The notes: a model not told the origin generated them from the sequence alone. Positions 24,270 through 33,851 are shown, numbered from the stretch's first letter. The stretch is DNA of 59,369 bases from an uncultured Prevotellaceae bacterium (GCA_900316505.1 ONDH01000015.1:1-59369), one strand, 5' to 3'. Numbers and translations: made by a program.

Positions 24270-25445
24270 TTATGCCAGCAACGCGTCTGCCAGCACCTTG
24301 AGGTCTTCAATCGTCTTAGCCTTGACGGTTGACTCGACGGTGACGATGGGCTCGATGATGGTGATGTTCTTCATCGCCTCCATCTGCTCACGCATCTTCT
24401 TGCCTGAAGCAGGCGCCCATGTGCCATTCTCCACGAATGCCACCTTACGATTCTGGTAAGTCTTGATGCGGAGGTGGTTGATGAAGTCTTCCATGATGGG
24501 CATGATGCCGCCATCGTAGGTGGGAGCGCAGAGCACCATGCGGTCGTAGCGGAAAGCATCCTCCACACACTCATGCAGGTCGTCGCGGGCAATATCTGCG
24601 ATGGACACTTTCACGTCGCTCTTCTCCTTGAGGATGTCTGCCAAAGCCTGAGCAGCCTTGGCGGTGTTGCCATGCAGGGAGCAGTAGGCAATGAAGATGC
24701 CCTCATTTTCAGGCTCATACTTGCTCCATGTGTCGTAGATGCCAAGGTAGTAGCCGAGGTCTTCCTCAAGCACAGGACCATGCAGCGGACAAATCTTCTG
24801 GATGTCGAGCGTGGCAGCCTTCTTCAAGAGATTCTGCACCATGGCGCCATACTTGCCCACAATGTTGAAGTAGTAGCGGCGAGCCTCGCATGCCCAACCC
24901 TCATCATCCTCTTCCTCCTTGCAGAGAGCACCGAACTTGCCGAAGCCGTCGGCAGAGAAGAGAATCTTGCTCTTCTGGTCGTAGGTGACCATCACCTCTG
25001 GCCAGTGCACCATCGGAGCCATGAAGAACTGCAGGGTGTGCTGTCCGAGCGAGAGCGTCTCCCCTTCCTTCACCACCTGAATGCGGTCGCTGAAATCAGC
25101 CTCGAAGAAGCGCTTGAACATCGCCACCGCCTTCTGCGAGCACACAGCCGTCATGTTGGGATATTTCTCCAAGATGAACTGCACGCTGCCTCCGTGGTCA
25201 GGTTCGAGATGCTGCACAATCAAGTAGTCGGGTGTCTTGCCACCGAGTGCCGCTTCCAGGTTCTTCTCCCATTCAGCCGTCTTCGTGGCATCCACCGTGT
25301 CCATGATGGCAATCTTCTCGTCAAGAATCAGATAGGAGTTGTAGGAAACACCCAGCGGCACTTCATACTGACCTTCGAAAAGGTCTATGTCAAGGTCATC
25401 CACACCGATGTATTTCACATCTGGAGCAATTGAATCGTATTTCAT
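24270..25445 (-). CDS. FprA-family flavodiiron protein
   Basis: Flavodiiron proteins reduce oxygen to water, or NO to N2O, and protect anaerobes. The 391-residue protein has the two core domains. The N-terminal diiron MBL-like domain has QHLEPDHGGS (HxExDH), APMVHWPEVM, LFSADGFGKFG and PLHGPVL ligands. The C-terminal flavodoxin domain has FIAYCSLHGNTAKAAQALAD binding FMN phosphate. No rubredoxin or reductase domain is fused, so an external electron donor is needed. It is a single gene ending at a bidirectional terminator. Confidence 0.93.
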   Translation of the reverse strand: MKYDSIAPDVKYIGVDDLDIDLFEGQYEVPLGVSYNSYLILDEKIAIMDTVDATKTAEWEKNLEAALGGKTPDYLIVQHLEPDHGGSVQFILEKYPNMTAVCSQKAVAMFKRFFEADFSDRIQVVKEGETLSLGQHTLQFFMAPMVHWPEVMVTYDQKSKILFSADGFGKFGALCKEEEDDEGWACEARRYYFNIVGKYGAMVQNLLKKAATLDIQKICPLHGPVLEEDLGYYLGIYDTWSKYEPENEGIFIAYCSLHGNTAKAAQALADILKEKSDVKVSIADIARDDLHECVEDAFRYDRMVLCAPTYDGGIMPIMEDFINHLRIKTYQNRKVAFVENGTWAPASGKKMREQMEAMKNITIIEPIVTVESTVKAKTIEDLKVLADALLA

Positions 25446-25492
25446 CTGAATATAGTTTTTAATAAATAAAGTTTGTATATCGTATTTATCTG

Positions 25493-25555
25493 TTGCGGCA
25501 AGCCGCCGAAAGAAAAATATAAAAAAACACGTAAAAATAAAGAAAAATAAAAGGA
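25493..25555 (+). repeat. left arm of the repeat flanking the GxxExxY gene
   Basis: TTGCGGCAAGCCGCCGAAAG (25493-25512) and the AAAAATATAAAAAAACACG tail match the inner part of element A at about 4115-4150. The outer end (GTTTGTATATCG) only loosely resembles the element terminus, so this arm is decayed or truncated. Confidence 0.7.
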
Positions 25556-25987
25556 TTAAAAATAATAGATTTTGTTTGTATCGGTGTCGAGATAAAACTT
25601 CTCACACTGAGCAACAATGGGGGCAAAGTTGTAAAGGACACCTATCCTCACACCAGCATTACGCATATAATTCGTCAACTGGACACGTTCATGGAAAGAA
25701 ATCTCGTCGATGGCCTTACATTCAAGAAAAACTTTTTCCTTACAAAAGAAATCGACTCTCAATGTGGATTGGATTTCACGACCACGAAATGTCGGATGAA
25801 AGTGGTATTCCTTCTGATAAGGTATATGTGCGTCGTCCAACGCAAGCTTCAAACAATCTTGATAGACGTATTCTGTCAACTCAGGACCTTTTTCTCGGTG
25901 AACCTCCTGACAGCATCCCACAATGTCATAAACGAACCTTTTCAATTTATTCCTCAACACTTCGTCTGGCAACACCTCTATCTCCAT
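25556..25987 (-). CDS. GxxExxY-family protein (PD-(D/E)XK nuclease-like)
   Basis: The 143-residue protein has the family name motif in a variant form (GPELTEYVYQDCLKLAL, G-x-x-L-x-E-x-x-Y). It also has the nuclease-like core RVDFFCKEKVFLECKAIDEI (an Asp, then E-x-K with ECKA), followed by LTNYMRNAGVRIGVLYNFAP. GxxExxY proteins are small, multi-copy and of unknown function; structure-based classification places them near PD-(D/E)XK nucleases. The gene sits alone between inverted arms of the window's MITE-like repeat. That suggests it is the passenger, or the mobilising gene, of that element. No promoter box was seen. Confidence 0.85.
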   Translation of the reverse strand: MEIEVLPDEVLRNKLKRFVYDIVGCCQEVHREKGPELTEYVYQDCLKLALDDAHIPYQKEYHFHPTFRGREIQSTLRVDFFCKEKVFLECKAIDEISFHERVQLTNYMRNAGVRIGVLYNFAPIVAQCEKFYLDTDTNKIYYF

Positions 25988-26047
25988 GTTCTTTTTTCTC
26001 TATTTTTCCCTATTTTTTAATATTTTTCTTTCGGCGACTTGTCGCAA
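25988..26047 (-). repeat. right arm of the repeat flanking the GxxExxY gene
   Basis: Read on the minus strand it has TTGCGACAAGTCGCCGAAAG followed by AAAAATATTAAAAAATAGGG, an inverted copy of the left arm. The hairpin differs (GCGAC/GTCGC instead of GCGGC/GCCGC) by paired changes. It ends 6 bp before the pgi stop codon. Confidence 0.7.
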
Positions 26048-26053
26048 TAAAAA

Positions 26054-27388
26054 TTACCTCAGTCTTTCCTGAATGGCTTTGCTTTCAGCTTCGTAGCCAG
26101 GCTTGTTGAGGAGGGCAAACATATTCTTCTTGTATGCCTCCACACCAGGCTGGTTGAACGGATTGACACCAAGGATGAGACCAGAGATGCCGCAACCCTT
26201 CTCGAAGAAGTAGATGAGCTGACCAATGTTGTACTCGTCAAGCTTCTCGATGCTGATCTTGAGGTTGGGCACACCACCATCCACGTGAGCGAGTTGAGTG
26301 CCGAGTTCAGCCATCTTGTTCACCTCGTCGATGCGCTTGCCTGCCAAGAAGTTCAAACCGTCAAGGTTCTCCTCGTCAGAAGGTACTGCCAAGCAGGTGT
26401 TGGGCTTCTCCACAGAAATCACAGTCTCGAAGATGGTGCGCTCGCCATCCTGAATCCACTGACCCATGGAGTGGAGGTCGGTGGTGAGGTCAACCGATGC
26501 AGGGAAGATGCCCTTGCCATCCTTACCTTCACTCTCGCCGTAGAGCTGCTTCCACCATTCGCCCAAATTATGGAGCTTTGGCTGATAGTTCGCCATGATT
26601 TCAATCTTCTTGCCACTCTGATAGATGGCGTTACGCGTAGCGGCATAGACAGCAGCTGGATTCTCTGCACATGGCACGTTGATGTCGCATTGCTTCTCCA
26701 TATCCTGCGCACCTTTCACGAGGGCAGCAATATCGAAACCAGCCACAGCGATAGGCAGCAAGCCCACAGGAGTGAGCACAGAGAAACGACCACCCACGTT
26801 GTCAGGGATGATGAAGGACTTGTAACCCTCCTTGTCAGCCGTCGTGCGGGCAGCACCCTTCTTGGCATCCGTAATCGCCACAATCACCTTCTTCGCCTCT
26901 TCCTTGCCACGCTGCTCCTCACACATCTTCTTCAGAAGACGGAATGTGATGGCAGTCTCTGTCGTGGTGCCTGACTTGGAGATGTTGATGACGCCAAACT
27001 TCACGCCCTTCAGATAGTCAATCAGTTCGGAGAGATAATCCTCACCGATGTTGTTACCGGCAAACAGGATGCGGGGTGCCTTTGATGGCTTCAACCAGCC
27101 AAACGTGTTGGAGAGGGCATCAATCACCATACGTGCTCCCAGATAAGAGCCACCGATACCAGCCACCACAACAGCCTCACAATTCTCCTGCAGCACCTTC
27201 GCGGTGGCATTCAACTCCTCAATAAATGCTGGGGTGATGGAACTTGGCAAATGCATCCATCCCAAGAAATCGTTACCTGCACATGTGCCTTCTTCGAGCG
27301 CCTTCTGTGCAGCCTTCACCTGAGGCTCCATAGCCTCAATTGCTCCTGCCTTCACAAACGAGGCAGCTTTCGTAATGTCAATTTTCAT
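26054..27388 (-). CDS. pgi: glucose-6-phosphate isomerase
   Basis: Pgi interconverts glucose-6-phosphate and fructose-6-phosphate. The 444-residue short form is the kind found in Bacteroidota and Firmicutes. Motifs include [29 protein letters not shown] (sugar-phosphate SIS loop), [17 protein letters not shown] and [15 protein letters not shown]. It is the last gene of the lysS-gpsA-pgi group, 22 bp after gpsA. The GxxExxY cassette lies directly behind it. Confidence 0.96.
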   Translation of the reverse strand: MKIDITKAASFVKAGAIEAMEPQVKAAQKALEEGTCAGNDFLGWMHLPSSITPAFIEELNATAKVLQENCEAVVVAGIGGSYLGARMVIDALSNTFGWLKPSKAPRILFAGNNIGEDYLSELIDYLKGVKFGVINISKSGTTTETAITFRLLKKMCEEQRGKEEAKKVIVAITDAKKGAARTTADKEGYKSFIIPDNVGGRFSVLTPVGLLPIAVAGFDIAALVKGAQDMEKQCDINVPCAENPAAVYAATRNAIYQSGKKIEIMANYQPKLHNLGEWWKQLYGESEGKDGKGIFPASVDLTTDLHSMGQWIQDGERTIFETVISVEKPNTCLAVPSDEENLDGLNFLAGKRIDEVNKMAELGTQLAHVDGGVPNLKISIEKLDEYNIGQLIYFFEKGCGISGLILGVNPFNQPGVEAYKKNMFALLNKPGYEAESKAIQERLR

Positions 27389-27410
27389 AGTTATGTTGGT
27401 TTTTAAAAAG

Positions 27411-28412
27411 TTATCTCAGTGAGTCACTCAATATCTTTATTTCCACAGCTGGAGCAATCTTCTCGTAGAGGATGTTATAGACTGCATCCAGAATCGGCAT
27501 GTTCACATGATAGCGCTTGTTGAGAATCTTCATGCAGTTGGTGCCATAGTAACCCTCAGCTATCATCTCCATTTCCAGCTGCGCCGTCTTCACGCTATAC
27601 CCCTGCCCTATCATGGTGCCAAACACTCGGTTGCGGGAGAAGTTCGAATACATCGTCACCAAGAGGTCACCCAGATAAGCCGAATCACTCACATGACGGT
27701 CTTCGGGTTGCACAGCCCTAAGGAAACGCTTCATCTCCTGCAAGGCATTCGACACCAGCACAGCCTGGAAGTTGTCACCCCATTTCAGGCCATGGCAGAT
27801 ACCTGCCGCGATGGCATAGACATTCTTCAGCACCGAAGAATATTCAATACCTTCAATATCAGGCGACACATTGGTCTTCACATACTTGTTGGCAAACAAA
27901 TCAGCCACCACCTGCGCATTTTCCAAGTCACGGCAACCGACGGTCAGATAGCAAAGACGGTCCAACGCCACTTCTTCCGCATGACTGGGACCTCCAATGC
28001 AAGCCACCTGCTCTTCGGGCACGTTATACTGGCGCTCGAAATAACGGCTCACTGTCAGGCTCTCTTCAGGCACAATACCCTTAATGGCCGTCACAATCAT
28101 CTTTTCTCGCATATTCGCCTTCAACTTCTTCAAGTGACTCTTGATGTAAGGAGACGGAATCACGAAAATCAACGTGTCGTTATTCTTCACCACCTCGTTG
28201 ATGTCGCTGGAGAAATTGATTCTGTCGACATCAAAGTGAACGCCTGTCAGATAGGCAGGATTGTGATGCATGCGCTTGAAATCCTCAATACGGTCATCCC
28301 TGCGCATGTACCAAGTTATCTTTTCTTCGTGGTGCATGATAATCTTCGCGATAGCCGTCGCCCAGCTACCACCTCCCAAGATTGCCACTCTACCACAAGA
28401 TTGAAACTGCAT
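27411..28412 (-). CDS. gpsA: glycerol-3-phosphate dehydrogenase [NAD(P)+]
   Basis: GpsA makes sn-glycerol-3-phosphate for phospholipids. The Rossmann motif is [16 protein letters not shown]. The catalytic and substrate region is [29 protein letters not shown], and [20 protein letters not shown] with the catalytic Lys. The length of 333 residues is normal. It lies between lysS and pgi; the gap to lysS holds a long palindrome. Confidence 0.96.
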   Translation of the reverse strand: MQFQSCGRVAILGGGSWATAIAKIIMHHEEKITWYMRRDDRIEDFKRMHHNPAYLTGVHFDVDRINFSSDINEVVKNNDTLIFVIPSPYIKSHLKKLKANMREKMIVTAIKGIVPEESLTVSRYFERQYNVPEEQVACIGGPSHAEEVALDRLCYLTVGCRDLENAQVVADLFANKYVKTNVSPDIEGIEYSSVLKNVYAIAAGICHGLKWGDNFQAVLVSNALQEMKRFLRAVQPEDRHVSDSAYLGDLLVTMYSNFSRNRVFGTMIGQGYSVKTAQLEMEMIAEGYYGTNCMKILNKRYHVNMPILDAVYNILYEKIAPAVEIKILSDSLR

Positions 28413-28429
28413 AGTCTATTTTATTAAGT

Positions 28430-28524
28430 GAATAATGAAAAGTGAAAAGTGAAAAATCTACATTACCCGCCATCCGGATGGAAAGTAATTTAGATTCTTC
28501 ACTATTCACTATTCACTTTTAACT
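28430..28524. repeat. long palindrome between lysS and gpsA
   Basis: Two arms of short GTGAAAA / TTCACTA repeats close on a perfect centre CCATCCGGATGG (28470-28481), with AATCTA.ATTAC pairing to GTAATTTAGATT on either side. The lysS stop codon (28509-28511) lies within the right arm. It could form an intercistronic hairpin in the lysS-gpsA mRNA. Confidence 0.7.
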
Positions 28525-30269
28525 TTACTAACAATATTGCTGATTTCGTCCACGCTCGGCTTCTGAATGTCCAGCTTGTACTTCTTCAGCACCTCGCCAA
28601 TCTGCTGCTGAATCTTCTGTGCATTACCCCCTTCGAGGTCGCTCACGAGGTTGTAACCCACCTTATACAGCACAGGCACAATCTCTTCTGAAAATCCGAG
28701 AGCCACAAACTTATCCACACCATCACGAGGAGCCTTCTTCTCTGGCTTCATGGTTGGGAACAAGAGGACTTCCTGAATGGTGGGCTGACCTGTCATCAGG
28801 ATGGCAAGACGGTCGATACCGATACCGATGCCCGATGTTGGAGGCATACCATACTGCAAAGCGCGCAGGAAGTCATGGTCAATCACCATTGCTTCATCAT
28901 CACCCTTGTCAGCCAGTTTCATCTGCTCCACAAAACGCTCTTCCTGGTCAATCGGGTCGTTCAGCTCAGAGTAAGCATTAGCCAACTCCTTACCGTTCAC
29001 CATCAACTCAAAGCGTTCTGTAAGACCAGCCTTCGAACGGTGCATCTTGGTCAACGGTGACATCTCCACAGGATAGTCGGTGATGAAGGTAGGCTGGATG
29101 AACGAACCTTCACAGAATTCGCCAAAGAGTTCGTCAATCAGCTTACCCTTACCCATCGTCTCGTCCACTTCCATGCCCTTCTGCAAGCAGAAAGCACGAA
29201 TTTCCTCCTCCGACTTGCCTTCGCAGTCGAAACCGGTCTTCTCCTTGATGGCATCCAAGATAGGCAGGCGACGATAAGGAGCCTTGAAGCTCACCACATT
29301 GTCACCAATCTTTACGTCTGTCGTGCCGTTCACAGCCACACAAATCTTCTCCAGCAACTGCTCCGTGAACGTCATCATCCAGTTATAGTCCTTATAAGCC
29401 ACATACAGCTCCATGCAGGTAAACTCAGGGTTGTGGCTTCTGTCCATACCTTCATTGCGGAAGTTACGGCCAATCTCATACACACCCTCGAAACCGCCCA
29501 CGATAAGACGCTTCAGGTAAAGCTCCGTAGCAATACGCAGATACAAATCCACGTTCAGCGCATTATGGTGTGTGATGAACGGACGAGCCGATGCACCACC
29601 CGCAATCTGCTGAAGAATCGGAGTCTCCACTTCCGTAAAACCAGCCTCATCAAACACCTGACGCATGGTGCGCAAGATGGTGGCACGCTTCAGGAACGTG
29701 TCCTTCACTCCGTTGTTGACAATCAAGTCCACATAACGCTGACGGTAGCGCAATTCTGGGTCTTCAAACGCATCGAACACCTGACCATCCTTCTCCTTCA
29801 CAACTGGCAGCGGCTTCAAGCTCTTCGCCAAAACCGTCAAGGACTTGGCATGCACACTAATCTCACCCGTCTGTGTGCGAAACACAAAGCCCTTCACGCC
29901 AATAAAGTCGCCCAAATCCAGCAACTTCTTGAACACCACGTTATACAAGTCCTTGTTCTCCTCAGGACAGATGTCATCACGTGTCACATACACCTGAATC
30001 CTGCCCTTTGAATCCTGCAGTTCCACAAAACTTGCCTTGCCCATCACACGGCGGCTCATCATACGTCCGGCGATGCACACTTCACGAAGAGGCTCGGTCG
30101 GTTTCCCCTCTGCATCCACCTCTGGGTCTTTGAAATTCGCTATAATTTCTGTTGAAAATGCGTCTGTTGGATATTCTGCTGCCGGATATGGATTGATGCC
30201 CATATCCTTCAATGCCTGGAGATTCACACGACGGTTCATCTCCTGTTCCGAAAGTTCGAGTACGTTCAT
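28509..30269 (-). CDS. lysS: lysyl-tRNA synthetase, class II
   Basis: LysS charges tRNA-Lys. The N-terminal OB fold is followed by the class II core with motif 2 ([20 protein letters not shown]) and motif 3 ([16 protein letters not shown]). The 586-residue length exceeds the E. coli enzyme by about 80: a C-terminal helical extension (from about [15 protein letters not shown] to the end) resembles the helix-hairpin tail typical of Bacteroidota LysS. A -7 box TACCTTTG at 30301-30308 lies 32 bp upstream. Confidence 0.96.
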   Translation of the reverse strand: MNVLELSEQEMNRRVNLQALKDMGINPYPAAEYPTDAFSTEIIANFKDPEVDAEGKPTEPLREVCIAGRMMSRRVMGKASFVELQDSKGRIQVYVTRDDICPEENKDLYNVVFKKLLDLGDFIGVKGFVFRTQTGEISVHAKSLTVLAKSLKPLPVVKEKDGQVFDAFEDPELRYRQRYVDLIVNNGVKDTFLKRATILRTMRQVFDEAGFTEVETPILQQIAGGASARPFITHHNALNVDLYLRIATELYLKRLIVGGFEGVYEIGRNFRNEGMDRSHNPEFTCMELYVAYKDYNWMMTFTEQLLEKICVAVNGTTDVKIGDNVVSFKAPYRRLPILDAIKEKTGFDCEGKSEEEIRAFCLQKGMEVDETMGKGKLIDELFGEFCEGSFIQPTFITDYPVEMSPLTKMHRSKAGLTERFELMVNGKELANAYSELNDPIDQEERFVEQMKLADKGDDEAMVIDHDFLRALQYGMPPTSGIGIGIDRLAILMTGQPTIQEVLLFPTMKPEKKAPRDGVDKFVALGFSEEIVPVLYKVGYNLVSDLEGGNAQKIQQQIGEVLKKYKLDIQKPSVDEISNIVSKVKSE

Positions 30270-30300
30270 GTTTTCTTTCTACTATATATAATATTGTGTG

Positions 30301-30308
30301 CAAAGGTA
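30301..30308 (-). promoter_or_regulatory. -7 element of lysS-gpsA-pgi
   Basis: TACCTTTG on the minus strand, 32 bp ahead of the lysS ATG. The -33 region falls into a run of TTGACAA-type heptamer repeats (30313-30345). Confidence 0.6.
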
Positions 30309-30390
30309 CGAATTATAATTGACAATTGAAAGTTGATAATTGAAAATTTTGTCATTACAAGGGAAAAGAGAAAGAAAAAGCAAGAAACGC

Positions 30391-30415
30391 CCCCAAAGTT
30401 GAGCATGACTTTGGG
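30391..30415. other. perfect hairpin in the lysS-uvrA gap
   Basis: CCCCAAAGT (about 30394) pairs with ACTTTGGGG around tgagcatg. There is no T-tract on the plus strand and only a weak one on the minus strand, so a terminator role is uncertain. The rest of the roughly 600-bp gap holds the repeats listed at 30594 and 30701, and otherwise nothing I can name. Confidence 0.5.
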
Positions 30416-30593
30416 GACGGACTATTAAGTTTACAAGTCTATGTGACCCATTTCTCCTGGTGTCCCTTTTCTCCTGCCATTTTTCTGTCTTGTCATCTTT
30501 TTTCTGTCTTTCATAGCCCTCACGACATGTTGCCGTAAGCCATTTGTGTGGCTCCTGCGTATCCAATTTGTAGCGTTGCCGTATCGCATTATA

Positions 30594-30672
30594 TTTTGCA
30601 AGTTGCAAAAAAATATTTGAAACTTTCAAAAATAAATTTGCAACTTTCAAAAAATTTTTTCAAAGTTTCAAA
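30594..30672. repeat. four palindromic 15-17 bp sites at exact 21-bp spacing
   Basis: TTTTGCAAGTTGCAAAA (centre 30602) and TTTGAAACTTTCAAA (centre 30623) are perfect palindromes. TTTGCAACTTTCAAA (centre 30644) and TTTCAAAGTTTCAAA (centre 30665) are near-palindromes. Centres are 21 bp apart, two helical turns, so all sites face the same side of the helix. They lie about 200 bp ahead of uvrA. Confidence 0.75.
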
Positions 30673-30700
30673 ATATATTAGATGTGCGCAAGCCAATAAA

Positions 30701-30769
30701 ATGGATACGCAGGAGCATCTGAAATGGTTACGCAGGAGCATCTGAAATGGATACGCAGGAGCATCTGAA
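30701..30769. repeat. 23-bp tandem repeat upstream of uvrA
   Basis: Units begin at 30701, 30724 and 30747 (core GATACGCAGGAGCATCTGAA), with a fourth partial one at 30770. An inverted relative (GGATACGCAGGAGCC on the minus strand) lies at 30540-30564, on the other side of the palindrome array. Confidence 0.8.
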
Positions 30770-30824
30770 ATGCCTACGCCGAAGACGTAATGTTGGCTGT
30801 GAAAGCGAAATAAATTCTGATCTA

Positions 30825-30856
30825 TTTTGTTCTTCGCTCGGTTTTCACTACCTTTG
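30825..30856 (+). promoter_or_regulatory. promoter of uvrA
   Basis: TTTG at about 30826-30829, a spacer of 19 bp, and TACCTTTG at 30849-30856. The ATG at 30867 is only about 11 bp behind the -7 box, so the uvrA mRNA would have almost no leader. Confidence 0.7.
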
Positions 30857-30866
30857 CCTTCCGAAT

Positions 30867-33713
30867 ATGAAAAAGATCATACAGAAAAGCGCCGAATTGA
30901 AAGATTTTATCAGTGTGAGGGGCGCGAGGGTGAACAACCTGAAAAATATTGACGTGAAGATTCCACACGGGAAGTTTGTGGTCATCACAGGCGTGAGTGG
31001 CAGCGGCAAGTCTTCGCTGGCATTTGACACGCTATATGCCGAGGGACAGAGACGATATGTGGAAAGCCTCTCCACATATGCAAGGCAGTTTCTTGGACGA
31101 TTGAAGAAACCTGAATGTGACTTCATCGAAGGCATCTCGCCAGCTATCGCCATTGAGCAGAAGGTGAGTAGCAGGAATCCGCGTTCGACGGTGGGAACAA
31201 GTACGGAAATCTATGACTACCTGAGGATGCTCTATGCGAGGATAGGAAGAACCTACTCACCGGTGAGCGGAAAGGAAGTGAAGAAGAACACGACTGACGA
31301 CATCATCGAGTGCATGCTGGCACATGAAGAAGGAAAGAGGATGATGGTGATGACGCCATTGGTGGTGAGAAGTGGCAGATCTTTGGAGGAGCAGTTGGAC
31401 GTATGTTATAAGAGTGGATTTCAGCGAGTGGAGGTGAATGGAGAGGTAATGAGGATTAGCGAACTACTACAGAATCCTTCTACCCTACCAGACAAGGCAG
31501 AAGGAGTATTCCTTGTGATAGACCGATTGAAGGTGGCGAATGAGAAGGCAACCATCAACCGATTGGTGGATTCGGCAAACACGGCACTCTACGAAGGGGA
31601 TGGAAGATGCATCCTGCGTTTTGAAGACGGGAAGGAAGAGGAGTTCTCGCTGAAATTCGAAGCGGACGGAATGGAGTTCGAGGAGCCGAGCGACCAGATG
31701 TTTTCGTTCAACTCACCAGTAGGAGCATGTCCTGAATGTGAGGGATATGGAAAGATTATCGGAATTGACGAGAGTTTGGTCATTCCCGACACAGAATTGT
31801 CTGTCTATGACGGATGTGTGGTGTGCTGGAGGGGCGAAAAGATGTCGGAATGGAAGAAGGAATTTGTGAGAAGGGCAGAAAAATATGAGAATTTCCCAGT
31901 ATTCACCCCTTATAGCCAATTGACTCAGCGACAGAAGGATGTGTTGTGGCACGGTATGTATGAAGAGAACGAATGGGGAAACCACTCCATCTGTATTGAC
32001 GAGTTCTTCCGTATGCTGAGAGAAAACCAGTATAAGATACAATACCGTGTGATGCTGGCACGATACAGAGGCAAGACAGTATGTCCGACCTGTCATGGGA
32101 GAAGACTGAAAAAGGAAGCTGAATATGTGAAGATTGGCGGAAAAAGCATCTGCGACCTCTGTGAAATGTCAATTGACGAGCTGCATGAATTTTTCCGCAC
32201 ATTGAAAGTGACAGAGCACGAATCGGAGATTGCCAAACGGTTGTTGGTGGAGATTCAGAGCAGATTGAAATTCCTGATGGATGTGGGATTGAGTTATCTG
32301 ACCTTATCTCGACTAAGCAACTCATTATCAGGCGGAGAGAGTCAGCGCATCAATCTGGCAACAAGTCTGGGCTCGGCATTGGTGGGCAGCATGTACATCT
32401 TGGATGAGCCCAGCATCGGACTCCATTCGAGAGATACACAAAGACTGATACATGTGTTGAGGCAGTTGCAGCAGTTGGGCAACACGGTTGTGGTAGTGGA
32501 GCATGACGAGGAAATCATGAGGGCTGCGGATTACCTCATTGACATGGGACCTGATGCAGGACGATTAGGAGGAGAGGTGGTGTATGCAGGAAGTCCAACG
32601 GGAGAAAATGTAAAATCCGGATTATCAAGGATTTCCAAAGCATCCCACACCATCGATTATCTGACTGGGAAGGAGAAGATTGCCATCCCCGAAACACGCC
32701 GTCCTTGGAACAACTATATCATGGTGAAAAATGCCCGAACCAATAATTTGAAGGGCATCGACGTAAAGTTTCCGCTGAACGTGATGACATGTGTGACTGG
32801 CGTGTCGGGAAGTGGTAAGTCTTCATTGGTCAGAGACATCCTTTATCTCGCCATGAAGCGTCATTTGGGAGAAAGTGCCGAGAAGCCAGGCTTGTCCTCA
32901 GGATTGGAAGGCGACATGGACATGATTAAGCACGTGGATTTCGTGAACCAGAACCCTATCGGAACGTCTTCTCGTTCGAATCCTGTGACCTATATCGGCG
33001 CTTGGGACGAGATTCGCAAACTCCTTGCCAATCAACAGTTGGCGAAGCAAATGGGTTACACTCCTGCTTACTTCTCGTTCAACGCAGAGGGGGGACGATG
33101 CGAAGAGTGTAAGGGAGAAGGAACTGTGACGGTGGAGATGCAATTCATGAATGACTTGACTTTAGAATGCGAGGCGTGTCACGGCAAGCGATTCAAGAGC
33201 GACATTCTGGAAGTGAGATATCAGGGCATGAATGCCTATGACATGATGGAGATGACCATCAATCAGGCAATAGAATTCTTCACCAAGCACGGGCAGAAAA
33301 AGATTGTGGAGAAGATGAAGCCCCTACAAGATGTGGGGTTGGGATATATCAAACTCGGACAAACCTCATCCACCTTGTCGGGAGGTGAAAACCAGCGCAT
33401 CAAACTGGCATATTACCTGAGTCAAGAACGAGCTGTCCCTACCCTCTTCATCTTCGACGAACCCACAACAGGCCTACACTTCCACGACATCCAAAAGCTG
33501 TTGGATGCCTTCAATGCCTTGATTGCCCGTGGACACACCATTCTGATTATTGAACACAACATGGACATCATCAAATGTGCCGACCACATTATCGACCTCG
33601 GTCCTGAAGGTGGACAGGCTGGTGGTAATGTGGTGGTGACTGGAACACCCGAGGAGGTGGCGAAGTGTGCATACAGCTATACAGGGCAATTCCTGCAAGA
33701 CAAGATGCTGTGA
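30867..33713 (+). CDS. uvrA: excinuclease ABC subunit A
   Basis: UvrA is the damage-sensing ATPase of nucleotide excision repair. The 948-residue protein has two ABC modules: Walker A GVSGSGKSSLAFDTLY and GVSGSGKSSLVRDILY, signatures LSGGESQRINLATSLG and LSGGENQRIKLA. Zinc motifs include CPECEGYGKI, CPTCHGRR, CEECKGEGT and CEACHGKR. I start at MKKIIQKSAELKDFI (30867), right behind the promoter. A start 40 codons earlier would place the N-terminus in the 23-bp repeat and over the promoter. Confidence 0.95.
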   Translation: MKKIIQKSAELKDFISVRGARVNNLKNIDVKIPHGKFVVITGVSGSGKSSLAFDTLYAEGQRRYVESLSTYARQFLGRLKKPECDFIEGISPAIAIEQKVSSRNPRSTVGTSTEIYDYLRMLYARIGRTYSPVSGKEVKKNTTDDIIECMLAHEEGKRMMVMTPLVVRSGRSLEEQLDVCYKSGFQRVEVNGEVMRISELLQNPSTLPDKAEGVFLVIDRLKVANEKATINRLVDSANTALYEGDGRCILRFEDGKEEEFSLKFEADGMEFEEPSDQMFSFNSPVGACPECEGYGKIIGIDESLVIPDTELSVYDGCVVCWRGEKMSEWKKEFVRRAEKYENFPVFTPYSQLTQRQKDVLWHGMYEENEWGNHSICIDEFFRMLRENQYKIQYRVMLARYRGKTVCPTCHGRRLKKEAEYVKIGGKSICDLCEMSIDELHEFFRTLKVTEHESEIAKRLLVEIQSRLKFLMDVGLSYLTLSRLSNSLSGGESQRINLATSLGSALVGSMYILDEPSIGLHSRDTQRLIHVLRQLQQLGNTVVVVEHDEEIMRAADYLIDMGPDAGRLGGEVVYAGSPTGENVKSGLSRISKASHTIDYLTGKEKIAIPETRRPWNNYIMVKNARTNNLKGIDVKFPLNVMTCVTGVSGSGKSSLVRDILYLAMKRHLGESAEKPGLSSGLEGDMDMIKHVDFVNQNPIGTSSRSNPVTYIGAWDEIRKLLANQQLAKQMGYTPAYFSFNAEGGRCEECKGEGTVTVEMQFMNDLTLECEACHGKRFKSDILEVRYQGMNAYDMMEMTINQAIEFFTKHGQKKIVEKMKPLQDVGLGYIKLGQTSSTLSGGENQRIKLAYYLSQERAVPTLFIFDEPTTGLHFHDIQKLLDAFNALIARGHTILIIEHNMDIIKCADHIIDLGPEGGQAGGNVVVTGTPEEVAKCAYSYTGQFLQDKML

Positions 33714-33738
33714 TTTTTTCTGTAAAAAAGTTATAAAT

Positions 33739-33789
33739 AATAAATGATGTGGAAGTTTTTTTTCGAAATATGCTTTCACATCATTTATT
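33739..33789. promoter_or_regulatory. 13-bp inverted repeat next to the GH128 gene promoter
   Basis: AATAAATGATGTG (33739-33751) and CACATCATTTATT (33777-33789) are perfect inverted copies with a 25-bp loop. The right arm ends 5 bp before the -7 box at 33795, and the left arm lies 25 bp after the uvrA stop. It may be an operator or an AT-rich terminator of uvrA. Confidence 0.55.
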
Positions 33790-33794
33790 TTACT

Positions 33795-33802
33795 TACCTT
33801 TG
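33795..33802 (+). promoter_or_regulatory. -7 element of the secreted hydrolase cluster
   Basis: TACCTTTG, 49 bp ahead of the ATG at 33852. CTTTC at the -33 position is a weak match. No further promoter box of this quality was seen before 41276, so four genes may share it. Confidence 0.6.
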
Positions 33803-33851
33803 TAGCCAAACAACACCCCACAAAGGGACTAACCTATAAAACTTTTTCTCG

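Noticed and set aside
30282..30650. 122-codon minus-strand frame upstream of lysS
   Set aside because: It spans the lysS promoter, a heptamer repeat and the palindrome array; the product has no domain character.
30747..30866. Longer UvrA N-terminus (40 extra residues)
   Set aside because: It would begin in the 23-bp repeat and read over the TACCTTTG promoter; the normal UvrA N-terminus starts at 30867.
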